Source: Myxococcales bacterium (GTDB lineage: Bacteria; Myxococcota; UBA727; GCA-2721815). From it: a stretch of 46,296 bases of DNA. The position numbers and the translations under genes were made by a program. A model generated the notes under the pieces. That model was given only the letters and a program-made list of their open reading frames with translations, was not told the origin of the DNA and searched no databases. Below are positions 1 through 8,670 of this stretch, in pieces. The stretch lies in contig PBLQ01000062.1 in NCBI GenBank assembly GCA_002721815.1, forward strand, positions 1-46,296. The letters run 5' to 3'. The number at the start of each line of letters is the position of its first letter. Position 1 is the first letter of the stretch.

Positions 1-1111
1 AAAAGACCACTGCACTGACACCGATCAGGACCTTTTCTACGCCGCTTAACCCGGCGCTTTTTTGGGGTGAGGGTGCGATGCCAGATACCTCACCCAGCTC
101 GTCTCCTGTGACGATTTTATTGGTGAAGCCACTCAAGTCGGCACTGAGACTCATTTCACTTGAACCAGACATGGAGGTAGACATGGAACTCAAGGCCGAT
201 GCGACACTGTTTTCATCCAAATCATCGTCGTCTTTGGAATTGTCATCGAGGTTTTCACCGCCGCCCATCATGGGGTCTAAATCTTTGCCTTGCTGTGGAT
301 CTTCAATGTCTCCGAGTGCACTTTCTTCGTCGATGGATTCTTCATCTCGAGCAAAAGCGGGTAGTCCTTCGAGGGTTTGTAAGATGGCTGCGGTGGGGTC
401 TACAAAGGTAAGCCGTACTGCTCCAAGAAGGATTTCGTCTGCATCTCGCAATCGCTTGGGTTTACCAAGTTTCTTGTTGTTGAGGACCACCCCGTTTTTG
501 GAGCCAGCGTCATGAATGGTGATGTCATTCCAGTCACGCAAAATTTTGGCATGTTGTCTGGACACGTTGGCATCGTTGATTTGAAAATCACACTCATCTG
601 CACGGCCCACCAGCGCTTCGGTGAGGTCGGGACGTATCTCAAACTTTTGTCCTTCGGCGGGCCCGTTCATCACCCTTAAATAAGGGAGGTCTTGATGAGC
701 ACCAATGGTGGCCATGAGGTCGCCAACCATATTGCGCGCTGCTTGCGTGGGGTTGTCGTCTTGATCGATGTTGAGTTCGGGTTGAGGGCCGGACACATAC
801 TCCAAACTTAAATGAATGATCTTTAGGGTGTCACCGGGCCGAAAAAGGCGAACCCCGCCTTTGCCCACGTGTTGGCCATTGTGTTCGGTCCCGTGAGTGG
901 ATTTGAGATCTTCCACGTACCATTGGCCATCTTCATGCTTGAGGATGGCGTGGTTTCTAGAGGCGGTGGATAAGGGGATTTGAACATCGCTGGTTTCATC
1001 GCGACCAATGGTAATCATGGGCTTTTGAAATGTATACGACTCTGTCTTGGGTTCCACACCGGGAATCTCAAGTCGCATTTCTAAATGAATCGGCGATGAG
1101 GGTTCTTGCAT
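1..1111 (-). CDS. Two-FHA-domain protein with acidic linker (C-terminus beyond window)
   Basis: An open frame runs from an ATG at 1111 to the left edge with no stop, so at least 370 residues are present and the C-terminus is missing. Two forkhead-associated (phosphothreonine-binding) domains are visible. The first spans about 31-105, with TIGRDETSDV, STASRNHA and STHGTEHNG. The second spans about 145-237, with LVGRADECDFQI, VSRQHAKI and GSKNGVVLNN. An acidic, Ser/Met-rich linker follows (about 255-330), and a hydrophobic stretch begins near residue 360, suggesting a membrane segment at or past the edge. The start lies 9 nt after the stop of the TPR gene, so the two are probably co-transcribed. 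FHA domains usually read Ser/Thr-kinase signals. The output domain is unseen, so the specific role is unknown. Confidence 0.85.
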   Translation of the reverse strand, partial: MQEPSSPIHLEMRLEIPGVEPKTESYTFQKPMITIGRDETSDVQIPLSTASRNHAILKHEDGQWYVEDLKSTHGTEHNGQHVGKGGVRLFRPGDTLKIIHLSLEYVSGPQPELNIDQDDNPTQAARNMVGDLMATIGAHQDLPYLRVMNGPAEGQKFEIRPDLTEALVGRADECDFQINDANVSRQHAKILRDWNDITIHDAGSKNGVVLNNKKLGKPKRLRDADEILLGAVRLTFVDPTAAILQTLEGLPAFARDEESIDEESALGDIEDPQQGKDLDPMMGGGENLDDNSKDDDDLDENSVASALSSMSTSMSGSSEMSLSADLSGFTNKIVTGDELGEVSGIAPSPQKSAGLSGVEKVLIGVSAVVF

Positions 1112-1120
1112 GGACTCCGC

Positions 1121-2380
1121 TTACTCCACTTCCAATGCGCGAATGGTTTCTTTGCAGATGCCCAATTCGGTCGGATAACGTTCGTCGGTGTCACAGGAAA
1201 CAAAAGAACGGCAATGGTGGAGCGCCCGGGCGCTGTCAAGAACTGCCTCATAATGTTTGCCCAGCTGAAAGTGGGCCAAGCAAATGGTCTCATCCAGTTT
1301 GAGTGCATTTTCGCATTCGGTGACCGCCATATCGAGCAGCCCTTTGTTGAAAAGGGCCAAACAAAACCCATAATGGCCCATCCCGTAACCTGGGTTTTCT
1401 GCCAGCTGCACCATATAGGCTTGTAGGCTTTCTTCTTTGAGTTGCGAACCTTCGTATGCGATTTGTAGTTCGTGCTGGCAGACGGGGTTATTCTTGTCTT
1501 CTGCTAAGCATTGCACGTAGTGAAAAAGGGCTTCGTCATAGCGCCCAATAACCAGCAACACGTGGGCCAAGCTCTCGTGGCAGGCCCCATTGGTGCTGTT
1601 CAAATCCAAGCAACGGACAAAATAGCGTTCGGCGTCGAGTAGGTCGTTGCGCCGATCGTTTTCACTTTTCTCCATGGCCGCACGGTAGGTCATGATCAAC
1701 CCCATGTCGCGATAGGAATCGATGTGATTGGGATGTAATTCAAACATGCGCCGGTAGTGATCTTCGGCAATGCGAAAATCTTTCATCACCCGTTCGTGCC
1801 ATGTGTCGCGGGGGCCCGGCGGAGCGGCGCTCCACACTTGCTCTCCCAGATTGTTTTTGCCGTCCCCAATGAGGTTAGAGAGCTCTGCTTCGGCGCGCAC
1901 ACGGTTTTGCTCGCCCAAACGCAAGTGGGTCAGTGCCAGATTGTAGCGCGCATCTGCGTAACGGGGATCGATTTCCACCGCTGCCATAAACATGGGGGCT
2001 GCTTCTTCAAATCGGCCGTTTTTGAATCGCAACACACCTAAGTTGTTTCGGGCTTGCGCAAAGTCATTGTTTTCACGAATGGCTTTAAAAAAGAATTCAT
2101 CCGCTTTTGCATCCACCCCGCGGGCGTACCAAATCAAACCCATGCCATTGAGGCATTCTGGATTGCGCTCATCGTACTCCAAACAAATCTCGCATCGCGT
2201 TTCTGCGCGTTCAAAATCGCCCTGTTGGATGTTTTGGACACAGGCCTGTTGCTGGATGAGCATTTGGGGGTTGGCATCCGTACGCTGTCCACAGAAGGCC
2301 GCACCGGTCATGATGCATAGGCCCATCACCCCCAACAAGAGTTTTGAGCGTTTCATCCAAGAAGCCTGAGCCTGGTTCAT
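1121..2380 (-). CDS. Exported TPR-repeat protein
   Basis: A 419-residue protein with an N-terminal hydrophobic export signal (residues about 10-30, after MKRSK). Tandem tetratricopeptide repeats fill most of the rest; NPECLNGMGLIWYARGVD, DFAQARNNLGVLRFKNGRF and YADARYNLALTHLRLGE are clear units. Cysteines lie near the signal-peptide end, but none sits in a canonical lipobox, so I do not call it a lipoprotein. It overlaps the end of plsY by 4 nt and is followed 9 nt later by the FHA gene, suggesting one operon. Tgl/PilF-type pilus assembly TPR proteins are a possible comparison in deltaproteobacteria, but this protein is longer and lacks the lipobox, so that link is weak. Function: probably protein-protein scaffolding in the periplasm. 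Confidence 0.85.
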   Translation of the reverse strand: MNQAQASWMKRSKLLLGVMGLCIMTGAAFCGQRTDANPQMLIQQQACVQNIQQGDFERAETRCEICLEYDERNPECLNGMGLIWYARGVDAKADEFFFKAIRENNDFAQARNNLGVLRFKNGRFEEAAPMFMAAVEIDPRYADARYNLALTHLRLGEQNRVRAEAELSNLIGDGKNNLGEQVWSAAPPGPRDTWHERVMKDFRIAEDHYRRMFELHPNHIDSYRDMGLIMTYRAAMEKSENDRRNDLLDAERYFVRCLDLNSTNGACHESLAHVLLVIGRYDEALFHYVQCLAEDKNNPVCQHELQIAYEGSQLKEESLQAYMVQLAENPGYGMGHYGFCLALFNKGLLDMAVTECENALKLDETICLAHFQLGKHYEAVLDSARALHHCRSFVSCDTDERYPTELGICKETIRALEVE

Positions 2381-2976
2381 ATAGACAGTTCCTTTCTCTG
2401 CATCAGTCTGGAAATATTGCTTTTATGCCTAAAAATCAAAATCAAAACCAGTAGACTGACGCAGATTTGGGTCAGCAAGTCCATCTGGGAGGACCAAGTG
2501 ACCACCACTGCGGTGACGGCCCCCGCCAAGGAGCCCAGACTGACCTTCTTTTGCAGCAGGTAAACCACTAAAAATGCTGCCAAACCCGATATTGCGGCGG
2601 TGGGCACCAGCAGCAGCATGACCCCCAGTCCAGTGGCCACCCCTTTACCGCCATTAAATTTCAGCCAAGGTGTGAAACAATGCCCCAAAAAGGCAAACAG
2701 ACCCAAAACGGCGGCGGTACCTGCCGGCAAGGCCAAATGGAAAGCTGTGAGCACACAGGCGAGCCCTTTGCAAATGTCCAAAACCAGGGTGACAATGCCC
2801 AGCTTTTTACCGGCCACACGCGCCACATTGGTGGCCCCAATATTACCACTGCCTTCCTTTTTAATGTCTTTTTTGAGGATGAACCGGACCAGCAAATAGC
2901 CAAATGGAATGGCACCCACGAAGAAACTTATGGCTGCACCAACGATCATCGTCATGTCTATTGTGAAAGGGGCCAC
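2377..2976 (-). CDS. plsY: Glycerol-3-phosphate acyltransferase PlsY
   Basis: PlsY transfers an acyl group from acyl-phosphate to glycerol-3-phosphate at the inner membrane, the first step of phosphatidic acid synthesis. The 199-residue length matches the family. The signature loops are present: GSGNIGATNVAR at about 42-53 and FNGGKGVATGLG at about 107-118, between several hydrophobic membrane helices. The start is a GTG at 2976, preceded by an AGGAG at good spacing; methionines at residues 8 and 10 are alternatives. It sits 16 nt downstream of the zinc-ribbon/Yip1 gene and overlaps the TPR gene by 4 nt. plsX is not in the window. Confidence 0.96.
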   Translation of the reverse strand: MAPFTIDMTMIVGAAISFFVGAIPFGYLLVRFILKKDIKKEGSGNIGATNVARVAGKKLGIVTLVLDICKGLACVLTAFHLALPAGTAAVLGLFAFLGHCFTPWLKFNGGKGVATGLGVMLLLVPTAAISGLAAFLVVYLLQKKVSLGSLAGAVTAVVVTWSSQMDLLTQICVSLLVLILIFRHKSNISRLMQRKELSI

Positions 2977-2992
2977 TGTGCGTCTCCTGTGA

Positions 2993-3844
2993 TTAACTCA
3001 AATGGGGGAAGAAGGTGAGAAGAATGTAAAGACTGACCCGGTGGAGGGCGCTGGACCATAAAATCTTCAGCAGCATTCCCGTACTCAACACCGTTACCAT
3101 GGCACGTGCGAAGCTGATTTGATGAAATCGGACCAATCCCCGGATGAGCAAGACGCCCGTCCAGCCGGTGGCCAACAAAAGACCCAAAGTGGGAATGGTC
3201 GCGAAAATGAAGGGCGCCTGGGCGTAAGCGACCCACCGGAGCGTTAAATCGTAGGGCGGTGATTCGGCTTCAGGCCCTTGCATGGACCGGCCCAGAAAAT
3301 GACAGCTGCCCGCAATTAAATGGATGGCAAAAAAGGCGATGAGTGGGGCCAGGATAAACTCCAGGTGTGCCTGCACGGTGGCCAGGTGGATAAGGTAAGA
3401 TAAATCCTCGGGGTTAGGTTGAGATTCGCCGTTGCCCAGCAAGGCCCCCAACAGCGCATTTTCTTTAGATCCCTGAAAAATGGTGTCTAGGCTTTGGCCT
3501 GCCAGGGAGATCAGCCAAAAGGCGGAGATGCTTTGCCCCAAAAAGAGCACCCAGACCCCAAAAATGAAGGCTTTATTGCTGCTTGGCGCTTTTTCCTGGT
3601 GGGCGGCCATGTGTTCGAAGAATCGGGTGGGCCTCAAGATGACCTGGGCCAGGGTACCCCAGAATCTGGCGATGGAGCCGATATTGTCGAGTTCCATCAG
3701 AGGCCCAAAATCACCTAAGTCTCTGTTTTCCTTCGGTGAAGTAGCCTTTTCAGCACTCAACAGTTCACCGCACATGGGGCAACATCCCGCCTGAACTTTG
3801 GTGGTGACATAGGTTGTTTCGCAATGTGGGCACTGATCCAGCAC
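2993..3844 (-). CDS. Zinc-ribbon plus Yip1-like integral membrane protein
   Basis: A 283-residue protein. The N-terminus is a small zinc ribbon, CPHCETTY followed by CCPMCGELL (two CxxC pairs, residues 5-26), the MJ0042/DUF-type ribbon often seen at the start of deltaproteobacterial membrane proteins. After a short linker, from about residue 60, comes a Yip1-like domain: an amphipathic RFWGTLAQVILRPTRFFEHM segment, then about five hydrophobic helices. Yip1-like proteins have no settled bacterial function; roles in membrane organisation have been suggested. It appears to be the first gene of a four-gene minus-strand unit. It is separated by about 165 nt from the divergent Hsp70 gene, so promoters for both probably lie between them. 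Confidence 0.8.
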   Translation of the reverse strand: MLDQCPHCETTYVTTKVQAGCCPMCGELLSAEKATSPKENRDLGDFGPLMELDNIGSIARFWGTLAQVILRPTRFFEHMAAHQEKAPSSNKAFIFGVWVLFLGQSISAFWLISLAGQSLDTIFQGSKENALLGALLGNGESQPNPEDLSYLIHLATVQAHLEFILAPLIAFFAIHLIAGSCHFLGRSMQGPEAESPPYDLTLRWVAYAQAPFIFATIPTLGLLLATGWTGVLLIRGLVRFHQISFARAMVTVLSTGMLLKILWSSALHRVSLYILLTFFPHLS

Positions 3845-4010
3845 AATTCCCCCAAGGTGACGTTTGGTGTCTTAAGTTTAAAACAAAGGGTCAATGGGGC
3901 CCCATTTCCTTATTTTTTTATTTTTTCAGGAACTTGAAAGGGTGATAGGAAATTGTTCTGTCCGTGATTTTTGTGAGATGAATACGGATACGTAATTCAT
4001 AGGGATGCTC

Positions 4011-5537
4011 ATGAGCGACATCATTATTGGAATCGATTTAGGCACCACCAACTCATGTGGGGCCTATGTGAATGAAGAAGGTAACGTCAAATTGGTCCCC
4101 ACGCCGGGAGGGGGAACCACCATTCCATCCATTTTTGCCATTGATGACAAAGGCAACGAACTATTGGGTTTTGAGGCCAAACGCCAATGGCTTTTGAATC
4201 CCACCAAGACCGTCTATGGGGCCAAGCGTTTGATGGGCCGTAATCCGAGTGGTGGCTTCGTCAGTAAAATGAAGGAATATTTTCCCTACGAAATTAATTC
4301 TAGCGAGTCCGGCAAGGTGGTGATTTCCATCGGCGACCGCGAAATGAACTTGGTGGAAATCTCTTCATGCATTTTGAATAAGGTGCGCACCTTGGCGGCC
4401 GACCACTTAGGGCAACCGGTGACACAAGCCGTGGTCACCGTACCCGCTTATTTTAACGATCGTCAGCGGCAAGCCGTCAAAGAAGCGGGCAAAATGGTGA
4501 ACCTCGAAGTGACGCGCGTGGTGAATGAACCCACAGCGGCGGCCATGGCATATGGCTTGCGCAAAGATGTGAACCAAACGGTGGCCATCTATGATTTAGG
4601 TGGCGGCACTTTTGATGTATCGGTGATCGAAATTCGAGGAAAAGTCTTCGAAGTGAAGGCCACCGGTGGCGATATCTTTTTGGGTGGAATTGACTGGGAC
4701 AACGCCCTTATCGATTACGTGTTGCGCGACTTTGAAACCAAAAACGGTGTGGATTTAAGCAAAGACCCCATCGCCATGCAGCGCATTAAGGATTTGGCTG
4801 AGCGTACCAAGGTGGATTTGTCATCCCGTACAGAAGCCCCTTTTTCGATTCCCTTTATTTCAATGACGCCGGAGGGTACGCCGCTGGATATCAATCTGGT
4901 CATATCGCGCCAGCTTTACGAAAATCTCACCCAGCCATTGGTGGATCGAACCATTGAGATCGCGGAGATGGTGGTTCAAGACTCTGGGCTCACCGTCCAA
5001 GATTTAGATGCTGTGTTGTTGGTGGGAGGACAAACCCGTTGGCCAGCGGTTCAAGAGGCGGTGCAAGAGTTTTTTGGGCAAGAGCCTTCTAAGGGGGTGC
5101 ATCCAGATGAGGCGGTTGCTGCAGGGGCTGCCATTTATGGACACAGCCTTCAAAGCGAAGCCACCGATGAAAAGATGCAGCTGCTCGACGTTATTCCAAT
5201 GCGAATTGGTATCGAGCGGGCCGATGGTACCTTGCAGGAAATCTTTGAACGTAATGCTGCTGTGCCGAACCAAAAGAGCATGAACTTTACAACCAGTTAC
5301 GACAACCAAGCAGAATTGGCCATGCGTATTTATCAAGGCGACGCACAGACTGCATTGAAGAATGAGATGTTGGGGGAATTTGAATTCTCGGGCATTCGCC
5401 AAGGACCAGAGGGCGCAGTAAATGTCCAAGTGGTTTTTGATTGCAGTGTGGATGGGATCTTGACCTTGTCCGCCCATGATGCTGACACCGGCAATGAAAT
5501 GACCACCACGATTAAAGTGGCCTCCTCGGAACAATAA
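4011..5537 (+). CDS. Hsp70-family chaperone lacking the C-terminal lid
   Basis: An Hsp70/DnaK-type ATPase of 508 residues. The nucleotide-binding domain is complete: GIDLGTTNS phosphate loop, the catalytic-lysine segment AKRLMGR, VVNEPTAAAMAYGL, YDLGGGTFDVSVIEI and LLVGGQTRWPAV. A substrate-binding beta domain follows, ending in VDGILTLSAHDADTGNEM, and the protein stops there. DnaK-class proteins of about 600-640 residues continue into a helical lid, so the lid is absent. I chose ATG 4011 over ATG 4005 because an AGGG (4001-4004) sits 6 nt upstream and MSDIIIGIDL matches family N-termini. Only 2 nt separate it from the malic-enzyme-like gene, so the two are co-expressed. It is likely a specialised chaperone, not the housekeeping DnaK; no dnaJ or grpE is adjacent. 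Confidence 0.9.
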   Translation: MSDIIIGIDLGTTNSCGAYVNEEGNVKLVPTPGGGTTIPSIFAIDDKGNELLGFEAKRQWLLNPTKTVYGAKRLMGRNPSGGFVSKMKEYFPYEINSSESGKVVISIGDREMNLVEISSCILNKVRTLAADHLGQPVTQAVVTVPAYFNDRQRQAVKEAGKMVNLEVTRVVNEPTAAAMAYGLRKDVNQTVAIYDLGGGTFDVSVIEIRGKVFEVKATGGDIFLGGIDWDNALIDYVLRDFETKNGVDLSKDPIAMQRIKDLAERTKVDLSSRTEAPFSIPFISMTPEGTPLDINLVISRQLYENLTQPLVDRTIEIAEMVVQDSGLTVQDLDAVLLVGGQTRWPAVQEAVQEFFGQEPSKGVHPDEAVAAGAAIYGHSLQSEATDEKMQLLDVIPMRIGIERADGTLQEIFERNAAVPNQKSMNFTTSYDNQAELAMRIYQGDAQTALKNEMLGEFEFSGIRQGPEGAVNVQVVFDCSVDGILTLSAHDADTGNEMTTTIKVASSEQ

Positions 5538-5539
5538 GC

Positions 5540-6943
5540 ATGAGCAAAGAAAAATTAGTGAGAACGGTGCGCATACGCACCAAGCGTAAAGTGGGCAATC
5601 TCGGTGTATTAACCACCGCGCTGGGTAATGCCGGTGCCTCCATCGGTGAGATTGTGACCTTCAAGTTAGGGCACAATTATACGATTCGGGATTTTTCCTT
5701 GTTTCTCAACGACAAAGACCATCTGCGTATGGTGTTGCGTTCAGTGGACTCGCTGCCTGATTCTGAAGTGATCGAGGTTCAAGACAATGTGCGGCGTCTG
5801 CACCAAGACGGCAAAGTACGTATGATGTCGCGGGTGCCCTTAACCGATATCAACTTGCTGCGAACCGTATACGTGCCAGGTGCCAAGGAAATTGTACGTC
5901 GTATTCAGCGTCACCCGGAAGAGGCCCTGACCTATACTGGCGTAGGGCGAACGGTGGGTATCGTGTCCAACGGGAGTGGACTTTTGGGGGTTGGTCGCGT
6001 GAATCCGCGTGCCATGCTGCCCATGCTCGAGGGCAAAGCCGCTTTGCTTGCGGATATGGTTGGCATATCCGGATTGCCTTTGCCCTTAGATGTCACCGAC
6101 GAATCTCATTTTGTAGATACCGTTCTGCGTTTGGCGCCTGCTTGTGGTGCCTTGCTGCTCGATGCCATGCCAGCACCTCGAGGTCAGCGGGTTTGTAGTA
6201 CCTTGGACAAAGAGTTGGACATTCCGATTTACCATGACGATGCAGACTCCCCTGCAGTCATCGGGCTCGCTTCGTTTGTGAATGCTTGTGCTCGGGCCGG
6301 TTTAGATCCTCTCGAAGTAAAAGTGGGCCAAGTGGGATTGGGGACGGCTGGCGGCTCCATCGCACGGCTGTTAATGCGCTACACCGAGAACCCTGTTTTG
6401 GGCGACGACATTCATCCTGAAGCCATCAACCAGCATGTGGCCGAGGGAGGCATTGCCGCCAATTTAGATGAAATCATGAAAACCTGTGATGTGGTCATTG
6501 CTAACACCGGGCATGGGCGTGTGATCAAGCCCTCACAAGTACAGCCGGGACAGGTCATCATTGCTTTGTCAGAGCCTGAACCCGAAATTGAAACCTACGA
6601 TGCCACGTTGGCTGGAGCGGCACTGGCTGCCGATGGAAAGTCCGTTCATAAGGCTGTGGTGTTTCCAGGGATGTTGCTGGGTGCCATGTGGGTGCGAGCG
6701 CGAACCATCAACGATGAGATGCGGGTGGCGGCATCTTTGTCTTTGGCCAGTCAAGTGGAAGAAGGCGACTTGGTTCCATCTCCTTTGACCGATGGTGTTC
6801 ACGCCAAAGTGGCCGCCTCGGTGACAGCCGCTGCCATTTCTTCTGGGGTGGCTCAAATTGATGTGGATGACGACGAAATTCGCGCCGAGCATTTTGAAAA
6901 GGTGATTCACGGTTGGCGTGATTCAGGCACGTTCGCCCTCTGA
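5540..6943 (+). CDS. ACT-domain malic-enzyme-like oxidoreductase
   Basis: A 467-residue protein. Residues about 8-80 form an ACT-like regulatory domain (VGNLGVLTTALGNAGASIGE). Residues about 95-440 follow the malic enzyme fold: YTGVGRTVGIVSNGSGLLG with the conserved Tyr (about 132), MEGKAALLADM with the conserved Lys (about 166), and a Rossmann motif GLGTAGGS near 267. Malic enzymes decarboxylate malate to pyruvate with NAD(P). Key positions differ, however: the usual NLEDI metal segment reads LLLDAM, with the Glu lost and the Asp kept, and HDDQHGTA reads HDDADSPA. ACT-malic fusions are known, but the altered site makes the reaction uncertain. The gene is 2 nt after the Hsp70 gene, and its end overlaps the opposing lipoprotein gene by 37 nt. 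Confidence 0.85.
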   Translation: MSKEKLVRTVRIRTKRKVGNLGVLTTALGNAGASIGEIVTFKLGHNYTIRDFSLFLNDKDHLRMVLRSVDSLPDSEVIEVQDNVRRLHQDGKVRMMSRVPLTDINLLRTVYVPGAKEIVRRIQRHPEEALTYTGVGRTVGIVSNGSGLLGVGRVNPRAMLPMLEGKAALLADMVGISGLPLPLDVTDESHFVDTVLRLAPACGALLLDAMPAPRGQRVCSTLDKELDIPIYHDDADSPAVIGLASFVNACARAGLDPLEVKVGQVGLGTAGGSIARLLMRYTENPVLGDDIHPEAINQHVAEGGIAANLDEIMKTCDVVIANTGHGRVIKPSQVQPGQVIIALSEPEPEIETYDATLAGAALAADGKSVHKAVVFPGMLLGAMWVRARTINDEMRVAASLSLASQVEEGDLVPSPLTDGVHAKVAASVTAAAISSGVAQIDVDDDEIRAEHFEKVIHGWRDSGTFAL

Positions 6944-7422
6944 TGGGGGTGCAAAGCTGGGGCTTTGGTGCCGGCTTTTTGCATTTTTTTGGCCATGGCA
7001 TCAAAGTGATCCAACGATTTCACCATTCCCGATGGAACCGCTAATACCCATTTTCCTTTTTCATTGACCATTCGTACTTCTGTGAGCGATCCATCGGGTT
7101 TTTGTGCTTTGATTTGCACATGATCTTTTTTCACCATGACTTCAACGGGTTTGGGGTCCGAGCGAATGAAGCCACGCATGAATGTTTCTATGGAGAAGGC
7201 GCCCTTTATCTCGGGCCGCTGGGCCGCCATTTCTTGGTACCGTTGGATCACCAATAAAAAGTTGGCAGACAATCCATTTTTAAAAGCATCGGCGTCGTTG
7301 GTTTTGGCTGCAGCAAGGAGATTGGTGAGCGCATCAAGGGCCTGGGTTTTCGGATGGGGGGCGCTGACCCTGGGACAGGCGCTTAACAGGCAGGCCATGG
7401 CAAGGGGAAGCAGATACTTCAT
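6907..7422 (-). CDS. Small predicted lipoprotein, unknown function
   Basis: A 171-residue protein beginning with a short signal peptide and a good lipobox (MKYLLPLAMACLLSAC), so it is probably lipidated at Cys16. The mature part has helical sequence, then beta-type sequence such as VEVMVKKDHVQIKAQ and TEVRMVNEKGKWVLAVP. This resembles the small NTF2-like or DUF4878-type domains of many bacterial lipoproteins, but I cannot assign a family. It overlaps the upstream TPR lipoprotein gene by 4 nt, indicating translational coupling, and the opposing malic-like gene by 37 nt. Confidence 0.75.
   Translation of the reverse strand: MKYLLPLAMACLLSACPRVSAPHPKTQALDALTNLLAAAKTNDADAFKNGLSANFLLVIQRYQEMAAQRPEIKGAFSIETFMRGFIRSDPKPVEVMVKKDHVQIKAQKPDGSLTEVRMVNEKGKWVLAVPSGMVKSLDHFDAMAKKMQKAGTKAPALHPHQRANVPESRQP
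6952..6990 (+). terminator. Possible intrinsic terminator after the Hsp70/malic pair
   Basis: Nine nt past the malic-like stop, CAAAGC-TGGG-GCTTTG can form a 6-bp hairpin, followed by T-rich tracts at 6976-6980 and 6984-6990. An alternative longer pairing of GCAAAGC with GCTTTTTGC is also possible. The site lies inside the 3' end of the opposing lipoprotein gene, so the pattern may be incidental coding sequence. Confidence 0.3.
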
Positions 7423-8585
7423 GGTGATTGCTGTGAACTCATACGCTCGGCCACTTGGATGCGCCGGGAGAGCTGATGGGTTTGCGCGTAGGCGGGATCT
7501 TTAGAAACCACCGTTTTCCATGATTGAACCGCTTTTTCAGGACTGCCACCCAGCAAAAAGGCCATGCCTTGATAGTGCCAAGCCGGCACATGGTTGGGAA
7601 AAAGTTCCACGGCCTTGGCAAAGGCTTCTTGCGCTTCGGGGACTTTCTGCAGGCGTACCAACGTTCGGCCCAGAGCCGTGAGAATTTCGGGCTCAGGTTT
7701 CAGATTGGTGAGCGCTTGTCGAAGAATGGGCAAAGCCGCTTGCGGTGATTTTTGTTCAAAGGCATCGAGGGCTTTTGCTCTGTTTTTTTCGGTATCACTC
7801 GCGCCTTCGCCCAGCTGTGCCAAACGGCTGTTTGGATTGACACCGTCGGGTGTATTCATGGCATTTCGCATGGCGGCCAGGCCCTTTTCAACGGTGGTTT
7901 TTTGGGGGCTTTGAGGCGCCTCTTTCAGATAGGTTTCCCAAGCATCAATGCCTTGAGAGAGGTTTTCTTTAGAGGGGGTTTGGGATTCTAAAACGGCAGC
8001 CCCCAACAGAAAAAGGGCATCTAATTTTTCTGTTTTTGGTGGGTTGCCCGTGTTCAGTACAAAGTTGAGCTCGGCAATGGTCCGGTCCTGGTTTCCCAAA
8101 AAGAAAAAACAACGGGCCAGCAGATTGCGTGCATCTGGATAATTGGGGGCTTCATCCAAAAGGCTGGAAAGCTGATGGGCTGCCTCAATGAACCGGCGTT
8201 CATCAAAGTAGAGTTTGGCCAAGATCAATTTCTGCTTGTTTGTATCAGCAAGGGGGGTTTGTTCTGAAATACCGGCGGGGAGTCGCCGGTAAAGATCGTG
8301 GACCATGATGGCTTTTTGTGCTTCCCCGTCCAGGACTTGTGTGGGTGCTTTAAGAAGCGCTTGGGCTTTCTCCACTGCTTGTTGGAGTTGCTCGGTGGGG
8401 ATTTTTCCCTGCATCATGAGGCTGAGAAGTTCTACTTTTTCCTTGAGCAATGCATTGGAGGTGGCGGACCCCATGGGCGCTGGACCTTTGCTGGCTTCTG
8501 GCATGGCCGATGGGGCGTAGGCTGGGGGTTTATGACACCCCACAAGGACCAAGCAGATCAGAATGATTTTTTGAGCAAATGGCAT
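7419..8585 (-). CDS. TPR-repeat lipoprotein
   Basis: I start this at the second methionine (8585) because GAGGAA lies 7 nt upstream of it; the first ATG at 8600 has only a weak site and would add five residues. The N-terminus MPFAQKIILICLVLVGC is a typical lipoprotein signal with lipobox LVGC. The mature protein of about 370 residues carries TPR-like helical repeats, clearest at NYPDARNLLARCFFFLGNQD, EILTALGRTLVRLQKVPEA and HVPAWHYQGMAFLLGGSPE. It probably acts as a periplasm-facing scaffold. It is translationally coupled (4-nt overlap) to the small lipoprotein gene, so the two may act together. Confidence 0.85.
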   Translation of the reverse strand: MPFAQKIILICLVLVGCHKPPAYAPSAMPEASKGPAPMGSATSNALLKEKVELLSLMMQGKIPTEQLQQAVEKAQALLKAPTQVLDGEAQKAIMVHDLYRRLPAGISEQTPLADTNKQKLILAKLYFDERRFIEAAHQLSSLLDEAPNYPDARNLLARCFFFLGNQDRTIAELNFVLNTGNPPKTEKLDALFLLGAAVLESQTPSKENLSQGIDAWETYLKEAPQSPQKTTVEKGLAAMRNAMNTPDGVNPNSRLAQLGEGASDTEKNRAKALDAFEQKSPQAALPILRQALTNLKPEPEILTALGRTLVRLQKVPEAQEAFAKAVELFPNHVPAWHYQGMAFLLGGSPEKAVQSWKTVVSKDPAYAQTHQLSRRIQVAERMSSQQSP

Positions 8586-8670
8586 GGTGAACTTCCTCAT
8601 TGGGCAGATCCAACCACTTGTATGCTGTTTTCAGCACGAATTGACAAGGGGCTCATGTGGGGAAGGAAGG

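Noticed and set aside
45-75. Inverted repeat and T-run that looks like a terminator
   Set aside because: It lies inside the FHA protein's coding frame, which reads through it to the left edge.
3933-3939. CTTGAAA, like a heat-shock sigma-32 -35 box, before the Hsp70 gene
   Set aside because: No matching -10 (CCCCAT-type) element at the right distance.
5004-5534. Long antisense open frame inside the Hsp70 gene
   Set aside because: It lies wholly opposite a conserved chaperone sequence, has no recognisable domain and no start signal, and its sequence looks like a shadow of the real gene.
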